DNA of 64,000 nucleotides from assembly GCF_017068455.1 (NCBI RefSeq), contig NZ_CP070608.1:1283488-1347487 (forward strand), in the 5' to 3' direction. Position 1 is the stretch's first letter. Each line of letters begins with the position of its first letter. This stretch comes from Fulvivirga lutea. Its GTDB lineage: Bacteria > Bacteroidota > Bacteroidia > Cytophagales > Cyclobacteriaceae. Positions 7,987-17,690 of this stretch are shown here, piece after piece. A program made the position numbers and the translations under genes. The notes beneath the pieces were generated by a model. That model searched no databases and had not been told where the DNA came from. It saw only the letters and a list, made by a program, of their open reading frames with translations.

Positions 7987-9504
7987 CTAATATTTTTCTA
8001 CAAATGAAGAAAGTGTTTCTTTGGCTATGATTTTGCCGTTTTTATCCTTCTTTATTGTCTGGTATAAAGCATTCTGAATGGCGCTTACTTTATAAGTGTA
8101 AGATATTGAATCAAGCTCTGCCTTATTATAGTATTGAAGGTCGAAAATGTAAACAGAATCTAATGTTTGCGACTCATTAATTTCAATACTTTTTTCAATG
8201 TCAGTAATGCAGATATTAAATTTTCCGTCAGAATTTTCATTATCCCAACAGAAGCCAACATCGTTAAAAATGAAGAAATCTTTATTAAAGAAAACAATAT
8301 TGTTCTTTCTGTTAACATGTACCAGATTATCACTCAGCGTGCCAAAGTCTGATTCATTTTGAGGCATTGTGAATGGATAATCTTTCGAAACTGCTGATTT
8401 GTAAATCACCACACGCTCAGTATTATTCTGATTTAGATAAGTTAATTCTGTAATCTTCGTGTTTGTTTTATTAAAGAAGATTAAGGCAAACGGAATAATA
8501 AAGAATGTAAAAATGATATAGGTAAAACCAATTAGCCTATGCTTAAAGGTCATTGAACCGAAACGACTGGCCATTGATATAATCAAGTTTCGCATTACCG
8601 GAAATGGAAGGAAAATAAGCACACCAATCACATTAAAAAGCAGATGTGTTACGGCAATGCTCATGGCAGCATTAGACTTAAAAAGAACTGCAATAAAGGC
8701 TGTAATGGTTGTGCCTATATTGGCACCCAAAATAAATGGCATTGCATTTTTCAATTCAATTCTATTAGTTGCCACAAAAGGTATAACCAAAGAGGTTGTA
8801 ATTGAACTAGACTGTACTGCAGCAGTAATGCCGGCACCAAAGCCAAATGACTTCCAAGGGTTGTTGAATATCAGGTTTTTGAGGTTATCCTTAGGGTTTG
8901 CTATTAATACATTGGATATCTTCTTAGATAAGTATTTTAATGATGCAATTAACAGTACAAAGGAAATGATGATAGTTATCAGTCCATTTCCAACACCAGT
9001 AATAATAAATTTTGTTATGGGTATAGCATCAAATAGTTTAAAGCCAATAGCAGCATCTGATACACTTAAAGAAGGATCTAAAAAGAAATTAGCAATCTGT
9101 TGTGCAAAATAAGACAAGAAGCCATAGTAATACTCAAGAGGAAAAAGTATTAATGTGGTAAGTATATTGAAGAAATCGTGAACAGTACCTGCGGCAAGAG
9201 CACGCTTAAATTCATTTTTACTTGTTATATAACCGAGCGCAACAATTGTACTGGTTAGAGTCGTTCCAATGTTGGCGCCCATAATCATAGGAACAGCATC
9301 AGCCAAAGTAATTGAACCAGAAGCAACGGCTGCAACGATCATCGATGTGCTCGTAGAACTACTTTGTATAATAGCCGTTATCAAAAGCCCAATGAACAAC
9401 CCGATAAATGGGTTGGAAGTTGCAACCAGTATCGATTCAGCCACTCCTTTACCTACATAATTGAAAGACTCGGCCATTAAGTCTATAGCAAAAAGGAAGA
9501 GCAT
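7987..9504 (-). CDS. Na/Pi cotransporter family protein
   Basis: About 505 residues. Two inverted transport repeats each carry the sodium-phosphate motif, seen as AIIQSSSTSTS and AAVQSSSITTS, with GANIGTT after each. The C-terminal ~130 residues are soluble and not PhoU-like. It probably couples phosphate (or a related anion) uptake to sodium across the inner membrane. The ATG at 9504 is preceded by an in-frame TTG, but in-frame codons further up (LQIIIS) continue the first hydrophobic helix, so the real start may be upstream at a non-standard codon. It is divergent from a second transporter of the same family. Confidence 0.85.
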   Translation of the reverse strand: MLFLFAIDLMAESFNYVGKGVAESILVATSNPFIGLFIGLLITAIIQSSSTSTSMIVAAVASGSITLADAVPMIMGANIGTTLTSTIVALGYITSKNEFKRALAAGTVHDFFNILTTLILFPLEYYYGFLSYFAQQIANFFLDPSLSVSDAAIGFKLFDAIPITKFIITGVGNGLITIIISFVLLIASLKYLSKKISNVLIANPKDNLKNLIFNNPWKSFGFGAGITAAVQSSSITTSLVIPFVATNRIELKNAMPFILGANIGTTITAFIAVLFKSNAAMSIAVTHLLFNVIGVLIFLPFPVMRNLIISMASRFGSMTFKHRLIGFTYIIFTFFIIPFALIFFNKTNTKITELTYLNQNNTERVVIYKSAVSKDYPFTMPQNESDFGTLSDNLVHVNRKNNIVFFNKDFFIFNDVGFCWDNENSDGKFNICITDIEKSIEINESQTLDSVYIFDLQYYNKAELDSISYTYKVSAIQNALYQTIKKDKNGKIIAKETLSSFVEKY

Positions 9505-9574
9505 CAATGAAATGATGATCTGCAGGCTATAATTTATCGTTTTAAAAGTATTCAGAGTGGTGATTTTAAGCCTG

Positions 9575-9582
9575 CAAAGGTA
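9575..9582 (-). promoter_or_regulatory. Candidate -7 element for the reverse-strand Na/Pi transporter
   Basis: On the reverse strand TACCTTTG matches TAnnTTTG exactly. It lies about 70 bp before the ATG at 9504 and leaves room for a longer N-terminus. No clear -33 TTTG is seen. Confidence 0.4.
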
Positions 9583-9785
9583 ACTTTTACTTAGAAACCA
9601 TATTAATCATTGATATGAAGGTAATGTTAATTTTATGACCCACTTCACAGATTCATAAAAAGCGAAAAGATCAAATTTAGAATGACCATAAACTTTAGCT
9701 TAACATAAAGTTAATATGAGAATAGATTTTATTACCCAATTGAAACGCTACTTTTACATGCTGAAAATTAGTGTTTTAAAACTGC

Positions 9786-11495
9786 ATGAGTTATTCCTTT
9801 CTTGATCTCCTAACCCTACTCGGTTCACTGGGATTTTTCATTTACGGCATGAAGGTAATGAGCGAGGGGCTTCAGAAAGTAGCCGGTGCTAAAATGCGTC
9901 AGATACTTCGTGCAATGACCTCCAACCGTGTAGCAGGAGTGCTCACTGGTTTTCTAATTACTTCCTTAGTTCAGTCATCGTCTGCCACTACTGTAATGGT
10001 AGTGAGTTTTGTAAATGCCGGGCTATTATCTTTGGTTGAATCCATAGGAGTAGTGATGGGTGCAAACATAGGCACAACAGTAACGGCTTGGATAATATCA
10101 ATAATCGGTTTTAAAATTAAAATTGGCGCTGCGGCACTACCACTAATCGCATTTGGCTTTCCTCTGATCTTTTCATCAAAGAATAAAATTAAATCTTGGG
10201 GTGAAGTTATTATTGGCTTTGCCCTTTTATTTATGGGTCTTGATTTATTAAAAGACTCTGTTCCAGATATCAAGGCGAATCCTGAAATATTGGCTTTTCT
10301 CTCGGAATACACAGATTTAGGATTTTTATCAACCCTGATTTTTGTAATAATAGGAACCGTTTTAACAGTGGTCATACAATCATCCAGTGCTACAATGGCT
10401 CTTACGTTAGTAATGGCCAATGAAGGTTGGATTACATTTGATATTGCTGCTGCAATGGTTTTAGGGGAAAATATTGGGACTACTATTACCGCGAATATTG
10501 CAGCATTGGTTGCAAATGTGCACGCAAAAAGAACAGCTAGGGCGCACTTTATTTTTAACATATTCGGTGTGTTGTGGATGTTATTATTAATGCCTGTTTT
10601 CCTGAATGTTATTGATGTTTATTTATCATCAGATGGAGGTGTTTCGCCTTTTGATAGCCCAGCCGCTATTCCAATTGCCCTTTCAATTTTTCATACGGCC
10701 TTTAACGTAATAAATGTAATTATCCTTGTTTGGTTCGTTAATTTCATTGCCTCCATTGTAACAAAAATGGTGAAGGCTACTGCAGAAGAAGATGAATACT
10801 TTAAGCTTGAATATATTTCTTCAAGTTTGGTAAGTACCCCGGAAATTAGTCTCGAAGAAGTAGGAAAGGAGCTGGCTAAATTTGGAGAAATTACTGGTAG
10901 GATGTCTGGCTTTACTCAGTCACTCATAAAGAATAAAAAATTTAAGGATAGGTCAAAGATTCTAAAAAGAGTTAGAAAGTACGAGGGTATTACTGATAGA
11001 ATGGAGATTGAGGTGGCAGAGTATCTTTCAAAACTTTCTACAGCCAATTTAACATCAGAATCTTCTTTAAGGCTAAGAGGTATGCTTTCAATTGCTAATG
11101 ATCTTGAACGTATTGCCGACCTATTCTTCCAGGCATCTTTATCTGTTGAGCGAAAGAATGAAAGCGATGTATGGTTTTCTGAAAAGCAGATATCTAATTT
11201 GCTTGAAATGTTTGAACTCATTGATCAGGCATTCGAAGTAATGAATGCTAATCTGGCCAAGGATTACCAAAAGGTTTCTTTGGACGAGGCCATTGCTATA
11301 GAGAAGAAAATCAATAAAAAACGTGATCAGCTTCGTAAAAAACATCTAAAGAACATTGAAAATAAGGCGTACCATGTAATTAATGGTATTGTATATGCAG
11401 ATATGTATAACCTGTTAGAAAGAATAGGTGACCACATCATCAATGTTACTGAGGGTATTACTGGTGAGCTGGCCCGTGACGAGGAAGATCGTTAA
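9786..11495 (+). CDS. Na/Pi cotransporter with PhoU-like C-terminal domain
   Basis: 569 residues. The membrane half (about residues 1-320) has two QSSSAT repeats (LVQSSSATTVM, VIQSSSATMAL) and GANIGTT/GENIGTT motifs of the NptA family. The cytoplasmic remainder is helical with paired E/K-rich bundles, as in PhoU domains that sense or regulate phosphate transport. This differs from its divergent neighbour, which has no PhoU-like tail. Its stop codon overlaps the end of the M20 hydrolase gene on the opposite strand by 4 bp. Confidence 0.9.
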   Translation: MSYSFLDLLTLLGSLGFFIYGMKVMSEGLQKVAGAKMRQILRAMTSNRVAGVLTGFLITSLVQSSSATTVMVVSFVNAGLLSLVESIGVVMGANIGTTVTAWIISIIGFKIKIGAAALPLIAFGFPLIFSSKNKIKSWGEVIIGFALLFMGLDLLKDSVPDIKANPEILAFLSEYTDLGFLSTLIFVIIGTVLTVVIQSSSATMALTLVMANEGWITFDIAAAMVLGENIGTTITANIAALVANVHAKRTARAHFIFNIFGVLWMLLLMPVFLNVIDVYLSSDGGVSPFDSPAAIPIALSIFHTAFNVINVIILVWFVNFIASIVTKMVKATAEEDEYFKLEYISSSLVSTPEISLEEVGKELAKFGEITGRMSGFTQSLIKNKKFKDRSKILKRVRKYEGITDRMEIEVAEYLSKLSTANLTSESSLRLRGMLSIANDLERIADLFFQASLSVERKNESDVWFSEKQISNLLEMFELIDQAFEVMNANLAKDYQKVSLDEAIAIEKKINKKRDQLRKKHLKNIENKAYHVINGIVYADMYNLLERIGDHIINVTEGITGELARDEEDR

Positions 11496-12676
11496 TTCCC
11501 CAAGCTTTTTATAGCTATCCATGCCATTAAACCCGAACCAATTTCAAGCGCATTTTCATCGATATTAAAGGTTGGAGTGTGGACGTATGAAGTAATACCC
11601 TTTTGCTCATTTCTCGTTCCTAACCTATAAAAACACGCAGGTACTTCGTGAGTGTAATAAGAGAAATCTTCTGCACCCATCCATAAATCCAGATCTTCGA
11701 TATTTTCTTTTCCTAAGTACTCTTCTGCTGATTTTCTGGCACTATCTGTTATTGCAGGATCATTTTCCAAGTAAGGGTAACCTTTTGAGATATTAACATC
11801 GCAACTTCCACCCATACCTTCTGCAATGCTTTCGGCCATCTTTTTTATGATTCTATGTGCTTCTGCACGCCATTCTTCATTCATGGCTCTGAAAGTACCA
11901 GCTACTTCTACTTTTTCAGGAATAATATTGGTTGCCCCATTCGCTTCAACTTTTCCAAAACTCAACACAGTAGGTGTTTTTGGACTCGCATTTCTGCTGA
12001 TCACTTGCTGTAAGGCTACTATAATATGTGAGGTAATAAGTACAGGATCGATTGCTAATTCTGGAATGGCGCCATGTCCGCCTTTACCATGAACAGTTAA
12101 ATAAATTTCATCGCAGCTGGCCATGTACATGCCCGATCTAAACCCCACTTTACCTACTGGAATTAATGGCATCACATGCTGTCCGAAAATAGTAGTAGGA
12201 ACAGGATTCTTTAAGGCTCCATCTTTAATCATTAATGAAGCTCCTCCAGGGTTTTTCTCCTCACCCGGTTGAAAAATGAGTTTTACTGTACCTTCAAATT
12301 CTTCCTTTAATGAATTCAAAATTTTGGCACAACCTAGAAGTGAAGCAGTATGAGCATCGTGCCCGCAGGCATGCATAACGCCTTCATTTTTTGATTTGTA
12401 AGGAACATCATTGGCTTCTAGTATGGGGAGCGCGTCCATATCGGCTCTTAATGCTGTAACTTTTTTATCCGGATTTTTTCCTTTGATAATAGCTGTTAGA
12501 CCAGTTTCTGCAACTCCTTCTTTGGGGTCAATTCCAAAATTGCGAAGCTGTTCAGCTACAAATTTTGCAGTATTAAATTCCTGATAAGATAGTTCCGGGT
12601 TGGCATGAATATGTCTTCTAATGTCGATGACATCTTGCTTATACTCCTTCGCTAGCTGCTTTATCTTATTAATCAA
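11492..12676 (-). CDS. M20-family amidohydrolase (N-acyl amino acid hydrolase)
   Basis: 394 residues of the IAA-amino-acid hydrolase/hippurate hydrolase type. HACGHDAHTA near residue 100 holds metal-binding Cys and His, FQPGEEKNPGG follows, and GQHVMP plus WMGAEDFSYY complete the di-metal site. It would release an amino acid from an N-acyl conjugate in the cytoplasm. The N-terminus has no signal peptide. It overlaps the SPOR lipoprotein gene by 8 bp, in the order secA - lipoprotein - hydrolase. Confidence 0.88.
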   Translation of the reverse strand: MINKIKQLAKEYKQDVIDIRRHIHANPELSYQEFNTAKFVAEQLRNFGIDPKEGVAETGLTAIIKGKNPDKKVTALRADMDALPILEANDVPYKSKNEGVMHACGHDAHTASLLGCAKILNSLKEEFEGTVKLIFQPGEEKNPGGASLMIKDGALKNPVPTTIFGQHVMPLIPVGKVGFRSGMYMASCDEIYLTVHGKGGHGAIPELAIDPVLITSHIIVALQQVISRNASPKTPTVLSFGKVEANGATNIIPEKVEVAGTFRAMNEEWRAEAHRIIKKMAESIAEGMGGSCDVNISKGYPYLENDPAITDSARKSAEEYLGKENIEDLDLWMGAEDFSYYTHEVPACFYRLGTRNEQKGITSYVHTPTFNIDENALEIGSGLMAWIAIKSLGN

Positions 12677-13187
12677 TTTCTTCCAGGTATATTTTCTCAG
12701 GTATAATAATTGAGTTAGGGAACTTCCGCTTCAACTTAGCATAAGTTTTCTGAGCTTCTAACCGCGAATAGTATTTGCCAACTTTTACTTTAAAGTTTGG
12801 TTCGTCATACTTTAACGAAGGGGAAGCATCCGATAAAATGGTATAAACCTTTCCTCGTGCTATTTTAGCCTCTTCGCTGCTCGTGCCAGAATAAACCTGT
12901 ACTGTAAAACCATCAACATATTTGATGTTAGCCTTCAGCATGTTAATGCTATCTAATACTGTATTTAGGTATTTAGTAACATCATTGGTTGGCTCAGGGT
13001 AGTTTGCTTTTACCTCCTCAGTATTAGATTTTACTTCTTTGGACTCATCGATTACATCAAACTTTGGGCGATGTACTGATAAATCTTCGTTATACGTTTC
13101 TATGCTTGAGGTGCTCGTAGTTGTTGTGGGAGAACAAGCATAGATGGCCAAACTAAAAACAAGGAAGTATAGACTTTTTTTAATCAT
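12669..13187 (-). CDS. SPOR-like domain lipoprotein
   Basis: 172 residues with a lipoprotein signal (hydrophobic stretch ending AIYAC, Cys18), a Thr/Ser-rich linker, and a C-terminal ~75-residue domain with the SPOR pattern: FTVQVYSGTSSEEA, then KVKVGKYYSRLEAQKTYAKLK. SPOR domains bind denuded glycan strands of peptidoglycan, usually at the septum, so this would be an envelope protein. It begins one base after the secA stop, so it is translated from the secA transcript. Confidence 0.8.
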   Translation of the reverse strand: MIKKSLYFLVFSLAIYACSPTTTTSTSSIETYNEDLSVHRPKFDVIDESKEVKSNTEEVKANYPEPTNDVTKYLNTVLDSINMLKANIKYVDGFTVQVYSGTSSEEAKIARGKVYTILSDASPSLKYDEPNFKVKVGKYYSRLEAQKTYAKLKRKFPNSIIIPEKIYLEEID

Positions 13188-16100
13188 TTAATCTTCTACT
13201 AAAACGCACTTATTATTATTAATATCTGCTTCTACAGTCTTGAATTTAACATCTTTTTTCATACTTCCGTCCATGTACTGCACGGTAACCCTGTCATTCC
13301 TACCGAAAACTTTCTCTGATTTCAACGGTTTGGTAATTTCAGCTGGTGGTCTGTTTGCGGCAGGCTGTCGGCCACCACTAAGTAGCGACCTTGACTCTTC
13401 TTTCTTCTCACTTAACTTCTGTCTGCCACGCTGTCGTGCTTCTTGCACTTGATTTGGATCTTCTACGGGTAAATCGGCTTTCATTAAGAAGGAGATTGTA
13501 TCTTCATTTACCTTAGCAATAAACCTTTTAAATAGCTCGAAGCCTTCAAACTTATAAATCAAAAGCGGGTCTTTTTGCTCATATACAGCATTCTGAACAC
13601 TTTGCTTCAAGTCATCCATTTCACGTAAATGATCCTTCCATAACTGATCAATGATGGCGAGGGTAATCATTTTCTCCATGGACTTAATCATCTCCTTGTT
13701 GTTGGTATCAACACATTTTTGAAGATTAGCCGCTACACCAATTTGTTTCTTTCCATCAGTAAATGGAATTAAGATATTCTCAATAGTAGCACCCCGTGTT
13801 TCAGAAATATTTTTGATAATTGGTAAGGCCTTTTCCGCAATACCATTATTTTTTCTCTTGTATGCTTCGTAAGCTACATCGTAAAGTTTCTGAGTAAGAT
13901 TTTCTTCTGAAATAGAAGAAAACTCATCTTTTGTAATCTCGAAATCAACACCTAGTACGCCCAGCACTGTAAGCTTAAAACTGTCGTAATTATCTGCTCC
14001 TTTTGTATTCAATACAATGTCTTCACATGTATCAAAGAGCATGTTCATGATATCCAGTTGTAGTCGCTCACCATAAAGAGCATTTCTTCTACGCTTATAA
14101 ATTACCTCGCGTTGCGAGTTCATTACATCGTCATACTCGAGCAATCTTTTTCTTATACCAAAGTTGTTTTCCTCTACTTTAGTCTGAGCTCGTTCAATAG
14201 ATTTGGTAACCATGGAATGTGAGATCACTTCACCTTCCTGCAAACCAAGTTTATCCATGATTCTAGCGATACGCTCGGGCATGAACATACGCATTAAGTT
14301 GTCTTCCAAACTCACAAAGAACTGTGAAGAACCAGGGTCTCCTTGTCTACCAGAACGACCTCTCAACTGTCTGTCTACTCGTCTCGATTCATGGCGCTCT
14401 GTACCAATAATAGCCAAACCTCCGGCTGCTTTAGATTCAGGGGTAAGTTTAATGTCAGTACCTCTACCAGCCATGTTGGTGGCGATGGTTACAGTACCCG
14501 GTTTACCCGCCTCCGCAACAACTTCAGCTTCTCTGGCATGTTGCTTGGCATTGAGTACCTGGTGGTTGATTTTACGCATGTTTAACATACGGCTCACTAA
14601 TTCAGATATTTCTACCGATGTAGTACCCACCAATACAGGCCTTCCTTTTTCTGTTAATGCTACAATTTCGTCTACCACCGCATTGAACTTCTCTCGAACG
14701 GTTTTGTAAACCATGTCTTGCTTATCGTCTCTGGCAATTGGCCTGTGAGTAGGCATTACCACTACATCCAATTTATAGATTTCCCAGAATTCACCGGCCT
14801 CAGTTTCGGCAGTACCCGTCATACCCGCAAGTTTGTGGTACATTCTGAAATAGTTCTGTAAAGTGATGGTAGCGTAAGTTTGAGTTGCATCTTCTACTTT
14901 CACATTTTCTTTCGCTTCAATGGCTTGGTGCAAACCATCAGAATATCTACGGCCATCCATTACACGGCCTGTCTGTTCATCTACAATTTTAACTTTACCA
15001 TCAACAATTATGTACTCAGTATCTTTCTCGAAAAGTGTGTAAGCCTTTAATAACTGGTTAACTGAGTGGATTCGCTGTGACTTAATGGAGTAATCCTTAA
15101 TTAGCTCATCTTTTTTAGCTACTTTTTCTTCGTCAGTCAATGCCTCATCTTTTTCCAGATTGGCTATTTCTACACCAATATCCGGCATGATGAAGAAGTT
15201 GGAATCTTCTCCTTCTTTGGTAATCAGGTCGATTCCTTTTTCAGTAAGCTCAATGCTGTTATGCTTTTCATCAATAGTAAAATACAAAGGTTCATCTGCC
15301 TCAGGCATCATTTTCTGATTATCCTGAAGGTAGAAATTCTCCGTTTTTTGAAGAATTTGACGCATACCTGTTTCACTCAGGTATTTGATCAATGGCTTGT
15401 GTTTTGGTAGCCCTCTATAAGCTCTGAATAAGGCAAGGCCACCTTCTTTTTCATTGCCTTCCGAAATTAACTTCTTTGCTTCTACTAAAAATTGCTGTGT
15501 TAATTTCTTTTGGGCATCTACCAACTTTGAAATACGAGGCTTCAAATCATAGAATTCATGCTCATCACCTCTCGGCACAGGCCCTGATATAATTAATGGA
15601 GTTCTTGCTTCATCAATTAATACAGAGTCCACCTCATCAATCATGGCGTAATGATGTTTTTTCTGTACCAGATCATCCGTTTCACGAGACATGTTATCTC
15701 TTAAATAATCGAAACCAAATTCATTATTAGTTCCATAGATGATATCGCATCCATAAGCCGTTTTTCGTTCTTCGGAATTAGGCTCGTGTTTGTCTATACA
15801 ATCAACTGTTAATTCATGGAACTCGAAAATCGGAGCCATCCATTCACTATCACGTTTAGCAAGGTAGTCGTTAACAGTTACTACATGAACACCTCTCTTA
15901 GCCAATGCATTTAAGAATGCAGGCAGCGTTGCTACCAAAGTTTTACCTTCACCGGTTGCCATTTCAGCAATTTTACCTTCATGCAGAACGATACCACCGA
16001 TTAGCTGCTCATCATAGTGCAGCATATCCCATTTAATTTCAGTACCTGCTGCCAGCCATTTATTTTTCCAAATGGCTTTATCACCATCAATTTCTACATT

Positions 16101-16532
16101 AGGCTTTTTGGCTGCTAATGTTTTGTCGTGCATGGTAGCGACCACTTCTAATTGGTCATTGTCTTTGAATCTACGGGCAGTTTCTTTTACAATAGCGAAG
16201 GCACGTGGTAATACTTTCAATAATACCTCTTCGAGATCTTTGTTTCTTTTCTCTTCTAGAGAATCTATTTGATTGAATATTTCTTCCTTTTCATGGATGT
16301 CAAGATCCGGATTGTCATTCACTTTTTGGTGTAATGAAGCAATCTCTTCATCTATTGACTTTAAATACTCATCTATATCGCCTTTAACGGCTCTTGATTT
16401 TTCTCTTAATTCCTGATCGCTGATGCTGCTAAGTTTTGCAAACTCCGCATTTATCTCCTCCACCATCGGCATCAGTTTTTTTATGTCTTTGTCTGACTTT
16501 GTGCCGAATACTTTCGCAATGAATTTTAACAT
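13188..16532 (-). CDS. secA: Preprotein translocase subunit SecA
   Basis: The 1114-residue ATPase motor that pushes preproteins through SecYEG. Walker A is seen as MATGEGKTL, the DEVDS motif (IDEVDSVLIDEARTP) as Walker B, and TNMAGRGTDIKL, GTERHESRRVDRQLRGRSGRQGD-type helicase motifs follow. Bacteroidota SecAs are longer than E. coli's 901 residues, with insertions that are seen here before and after the DEVD region. The C-terminus has no Cys-rich zinc motif; it ends in a basic/Pro linker and a short beta-rich tail. Confidence 0.97.
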   Translation of the reverse strand: MLKFIAKVFGTKSDKDIKKLMPMVEEINAEFAKLSSISDQELREKSRAVKGDIDEYLKSIDEEIASLHQKVNDNPDLDIHEKEEIFNQIDSLEEKRNKDLEEVLLKVLPRAFAIVKETARRFKDNDQLEVVATMHDKTLAAKKPNVEIDGDKAIWKNKWLAAGTEIKWDMLHYDEQLIGGIVLHEGKIAEMATGEGKTLVATLPAFLNALAKRGVHVVTVNDYLAKRDSEWMAPIFEFHELTVDCIDKHEPNSEERKTAYGCDIIYGTNNEFGFDYLRDNMSRETDDLVQKKHHYAMIDEVDSVLIDEARTPLIISGPVPRGDEHEFYDLKPRISKLVDAQKKLTQQFLVEAKKLISEGNEKEGGLALFRAYRGLPKHKPLIKYLSETGMRQILQKTENFYLQDNQKMMPEADEPLYFTIDEKHNSIELTEKGIDLITKEGEDSNFFIMPDIGVEIANLEKDEALTDEEKVAKKDELIKDYSIKSQRIHSVNQLLKAYTLFEKDTEYIIVDGKVKIVDEQTGRVMDGRRYSDGLHQAIEAKENVKVEDATQTYATITLQNYFRMYHKLAGMTGTAETEAGEFWEIYKLDVVVMPTHRPIARDDKQDMVYKTVREKFNAVVDEIVALTEKGRPVLVGTTSVEISELVSRMLNMRKINHQVLNAKQHAREAEVVAEAGKPGTVTIATNMAGRGTDIKLTPESKAAGGLAIIGTERHESRRVDRQLRGRSGRQGDPGSSQFFVSLEDNLMRMFMPERIARIMDKLGLQEGEVISHSMVTKSIERAQTKVEENNFGIRKRLLEYDDVMNSQREVIYKRRRNALYGERLQLDIMNMLFDTCEDIVLNTKGADNYDSFKLTVLGVLGVDFEITKDEFSSISEENLTQKLYDVAYEAYKRKNNGIAEKALPIIKNISETRGATIENILIPFTDGKKQIGVAANLQKCVDTNNKEMIKSMEKMITLAIIDQLWKDHLREMDDLKQSVQNAVYEQKDPLLIYKFEGFELFKRFIAKVNEDTISFLMKADLPVEDPNQVQEARQRGRQKLSEKKEESRSLLSGGRQPAANRPPAEITKPLKSEKVFGRNDRVTVQYMDGSMKKDVKFKTVEADINNNKCVLVED

Positions 16533-16587
16533 ACTTGTATTAACTTTTAACGCTCTAAGTTAAGTCGTTTTTTATAATTTTTACCGC

Positions 16588-17364
16588 TCAATTTAATTCA
16601 ATAACACCCGTAAAAACCTCCAATGCCGGGCCAATCAAATAAATGTTTTTAAACTCCGTTTCTGATACTTTCTGAAAAGCAACTTCAAGTTCACCACCTT
16701 TTGTTTTAATGGCAATCGGACTTTTTAAGCCCTTGCCTGATGAAGCTAAAGCGGCTGCTGTTACTCCCGTACCACATGAAAGGGTTTCATCCTCAACGCC
16801 ACGCTCATATGTGCGCACGTGTATTGTATTACCTTCCACTTCAACAAAATTTACATTCACCCCTTTTTCTTTAAAGGTGTTATTATTCCTAATGGACTTG
16901 CCTTCTTTAAAAACATTTATTGTTTTATGATTAAAGACGAAATCAACCAGATGCGGTGAACCGGTGTCAATAAATATACCATCATCCATTTCTCTGACAG
17001 AATGTACGTCTGACATTTTGAGTTTTACGATTCCATCTTCTAAAATACTGGCCTCATGTGGGCCATCATGGGCAAGAAAAGTAGTAGATGAGGAAATAAG
17101 ACCAAGCTTTTTTGCAAAGTTAACGGCACATCGGCTGCCATTGCCGCACAAGCTCTGGCTACCGTCCGGATTGTAAAATACCATCTCAAAATCGTAATCA
17201 GGATGATTTTGAATGACAATGAGTCCGTCAGAACCAATGCCGAATTTACGATCGCATAATTTTTTCGCCAGATCGACTGAGTGATTGATATCATTCGATG
17301 TATTATCGAGTAGAATGAAATCATTGCCGGTGGCCTGATATTTAAAAAATGGTAATTGTGTCAT
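16588..17364 (-). CDS. dapF: Diaminopimelate epimerase
   Basis: 258 residues. It converts LL- to meso-diaminopimelate for lysine and peptidoglycan synthesis. The two catalytic cysteines are in LCGNGSRCA (near residue 73) and LSCGTGVTAAA (near residue 197), and the N-terminal YQATGNDFI motif is present. Length is slightly under E. coli's 274. It stands 55 bp upstream of secA on the same strand; a terminator for the preceding gene lies just before it. Confidence 0.95.
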   Translation of the reverse strand: MTQLPFFKYQATGNDFILLDNTSNDINHSVDLAKKLCDRKFGIGSDGLIVIQNHPDYDFEMVFYNPDGSQSLCGNGSRCAVNFAKKLGLISSSTTFLAHDGPHEASILEDGIVKLKMSDVHSVREMDDGIFIDTGSPHLVDFVFNHKTINVFKEGKSIRNNNTFKEKGVNVNFVEVEGNTIHVRTYERGVEDETLSCGTGVTAAALASSGKGLKSPIAIKTKGGELEVAFQKVSETEFKNIYLIGPALEVFTGVIELN

Positions 17365-17379
17365 GCTCTGTAAACAAAT

Positions 17380-17404
17380 AAAGTCCCACTACAAGCGGGA
17401 CTTT
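17380..17404 (-). terminator. Terminator after the DUF4834-type gene
   Basis: AAAGTCCC / GGGACTTT stem (8 bp) with a 9-nt loop, followed on the reverse strand by a T-rich stretch. It separates the small membrane protein gene from dapF. Confidence 0.7.
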
Positions 17405-17427
17405 TATATTTTTCTAAATTAATCTCT

Positions 17428-17667
17428 TTATTTCACTTCTTCAAAGTCCACATACTCGCCACCTTTGAAATTTTCCTTCTTAGGTTTTTGATCTTTAGGG
17501 ATGTAATCAACGTTAACATTTCCATTTTTTGGCTTTTGAGAGCTACTCTGTTGTTGGTTACCAAATTGATTCATTGATGAACCTCCAAGAATCATTCTTA
17601 TAAAAAAGCCCAATCCTTTAAAAAAGATGTAACCAAGTATAAATATGATTAAAAGAAACTTTATCAT
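17428..17667 (-). CDS. DUF4834-type small membrane protein
   Basis: 79 residues: a hydrophobic N-terminal helix with FFIRMILGG, a Gln/Ser/Asn-rich linker, then a conserved-looking acidic end GGEYVDFEEVK. This helix-linker-EYVDFEEVK layout matches DUF4834 proteins found in Bacteroidota; no function is known. It lies 23 bp after carB and is followed by a terminator, so it probably shares the carB transcript. Confidence 0.65.
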   Translation of the reverse strand: MIKFLLIIFILGYIFFKGLGFFIRMILGGSSMNQFGNQQQSSSQKPKNGNVNVDYIPKDQKPKKENFKGGEYVDFEEVK

Positions 17668-17690
17668 TTTATTCTTTTTGCTTTATTAAC

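Noticed and set aside
13240-16272. Forward-strand reading frames inside secA
   Set aside because: They lie antisense to a fully conserved SecA and show no domain of their own.
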